Source of the DNA: Pluralibacter gergoviae ATCC 33028 = NBRC 105706
GTDB taxonomy: Bacteria > Pseudomonadota > Gammaproteobacteria > Enterobacterales > Enterobacteriaceae
Reading direction: 5' to 3'
Assembly: GCF_001598855.1 (NCBI RefSeq)
Contig: NZ_BCZS01000039.1
Coordinates: forward strand, 1-36,420
Length of the DNA: 36,420 nucleotides
Below the pieces are notes generated by a model. The model had not been told where the DNA came from. It made no database searches and saw only the letters and a program-made list of their open reading frames with translations. The number at the start of each line of letters is the position of its first letter. The stretch's first letter is position 1. Positions 36,271 through 36,420 of the stretch are shown piece after piece. Both the position numbers and the translations under genes were made by a program.

Positions 36271-36420
36271 GTGAACTCTGGTTATCTGATAGAGTTATCT
36301 AAAATCAGCCAGTTAACAGCCAGCTACAGGAGCGCCATCATACTAGACCGTGCCACGCTTGAATTAACGATGCTGGAGATAGCCAGGCAGAGCGGCGAGC
36401 GAGTCGATAATCACACCCGA
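36271..36420 (+). CDS. Partial open frame running off the window
   Basis: A GTG-started frame of 50 codons without stop to the window edge. The product begins VNSGYLIELSKISQLTASYR and looks helical. A very short frame (36242-36274) ends in its start codon (GTGA overlap). The open frame extends upstream of GTG as far as 36193 without an ATG, so the true start is uncertain. Confidence 0.4.
   Translation, partial: MNSGYLIELSKISQLTASYRSAIILDRATLELTMLEIARQSGERVDNHTR

Larger units (their letters stand above)
20740..36420 (+). mobile_element. Satellite-like integrated element at thrW (left part)
   Basis: A P4-type integrase gene follows the tRNA 3' end by about 165 bases, reading away from it. All genes to the window end run in the same direction: integrase, AlpA regulator, antirepressor, Ash/Icd-type genes, small unknown genes, primase-helicase, iterons, SSB, lipoprotein, tape-measure protein and DUF5681. 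GC content falls relative to the core. The left junction probably lies in the tRNA 3' half, but its exact bases cannot be set without the right copy, which is beyond the window. No duplicate of the tRNA 3' end was seen inside the window. Confidence 0.9.

Overview
The window looks like the chromosome of a Klebsiella-like enterobacterium (Klebsiella, Raoultella or a close relative), carrying the left part of an integrated phage-satellite-type element. The host part keeps the E. coli order yafV-ivy-fadE-gmhA-yafJ-yafK ... dinB ... pepD-gpt-frsA-crl-proBA-thrW. A complete Na+-translocating NADH:quinone oxidoreductase operon (nqrABCDEF plus nqrM) sits between yafK and dinB; E. coli K-12 lacks it and Klebsiella has it. 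The host DNA is GC-rich, and many gene ends carry GC-rich hairpins or intrinsic terminators.

Positions 1-20684, host core. This part holds the omega-amidase yafV, lysozyme inhibitor ivy, acyl-CoA dehydrogenase fadE with a FadR-type operator, heptose isomerase gmhA, amidotransferase-like yafJ and L,D-transpeptidase-family yafK. These are followed by the nqr operon (no apbE in it), the SOS polymerase dinB with a LexA box, peptidase pepD, gpt, frsA, crl and the proline genes proB and proA.

Positions 20685-36420, integrated element. It starts at tRNA-Thr(CGT) thrW, a classical integration site. A P4-type tyrosine integrase (20926-22140) is followed by a 620-base AT-rich control region with two boxA-like sequences, several hairpins and a palindrome over a promoter. 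Next comes a run of tightly overlapping genes, all on the + strand: an AlpA regulator, an AntA-type antirepressor, a DUF4222 protein, an Ash-like frame overlapping an Icd-like cell-division-inhibitor gene, several proteins of 59-71 residues and a 920-residue primase-helicase. A cluster of 12 GGGTTA/TAACCC iterons lies directly after the primase-helicase gene and is a good candidate replication origin. It is followed by a small gene, an SSB, an AT-rich lipoprotein gene with its own terminator, a lone lambda-length tail tape-measure protein, a DUF5681 protein and small unknown genes. The right end and second attachment site are outside the window.

How the parts fit. Integrase, AlpA, antirepressor, primase and SSB are what a self-replicating satellite (P4 or PICI-like) needs. 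The tape-measure gene stands alone, without terminase, capsid or other tail genes in view. It could mean that the element alters the tail of a helper siphophage, or that it belongs to a morphogenesis module continuing to the right. An RNA leader with two hairpin loops sharing GTAGGA, a complementary TTCCTAC between them and an intrinsic terminator lies inside the Ash frame, and resembles the antisense-RNA immunity of P4 (CI RNA) and P1 (C4 RNA).
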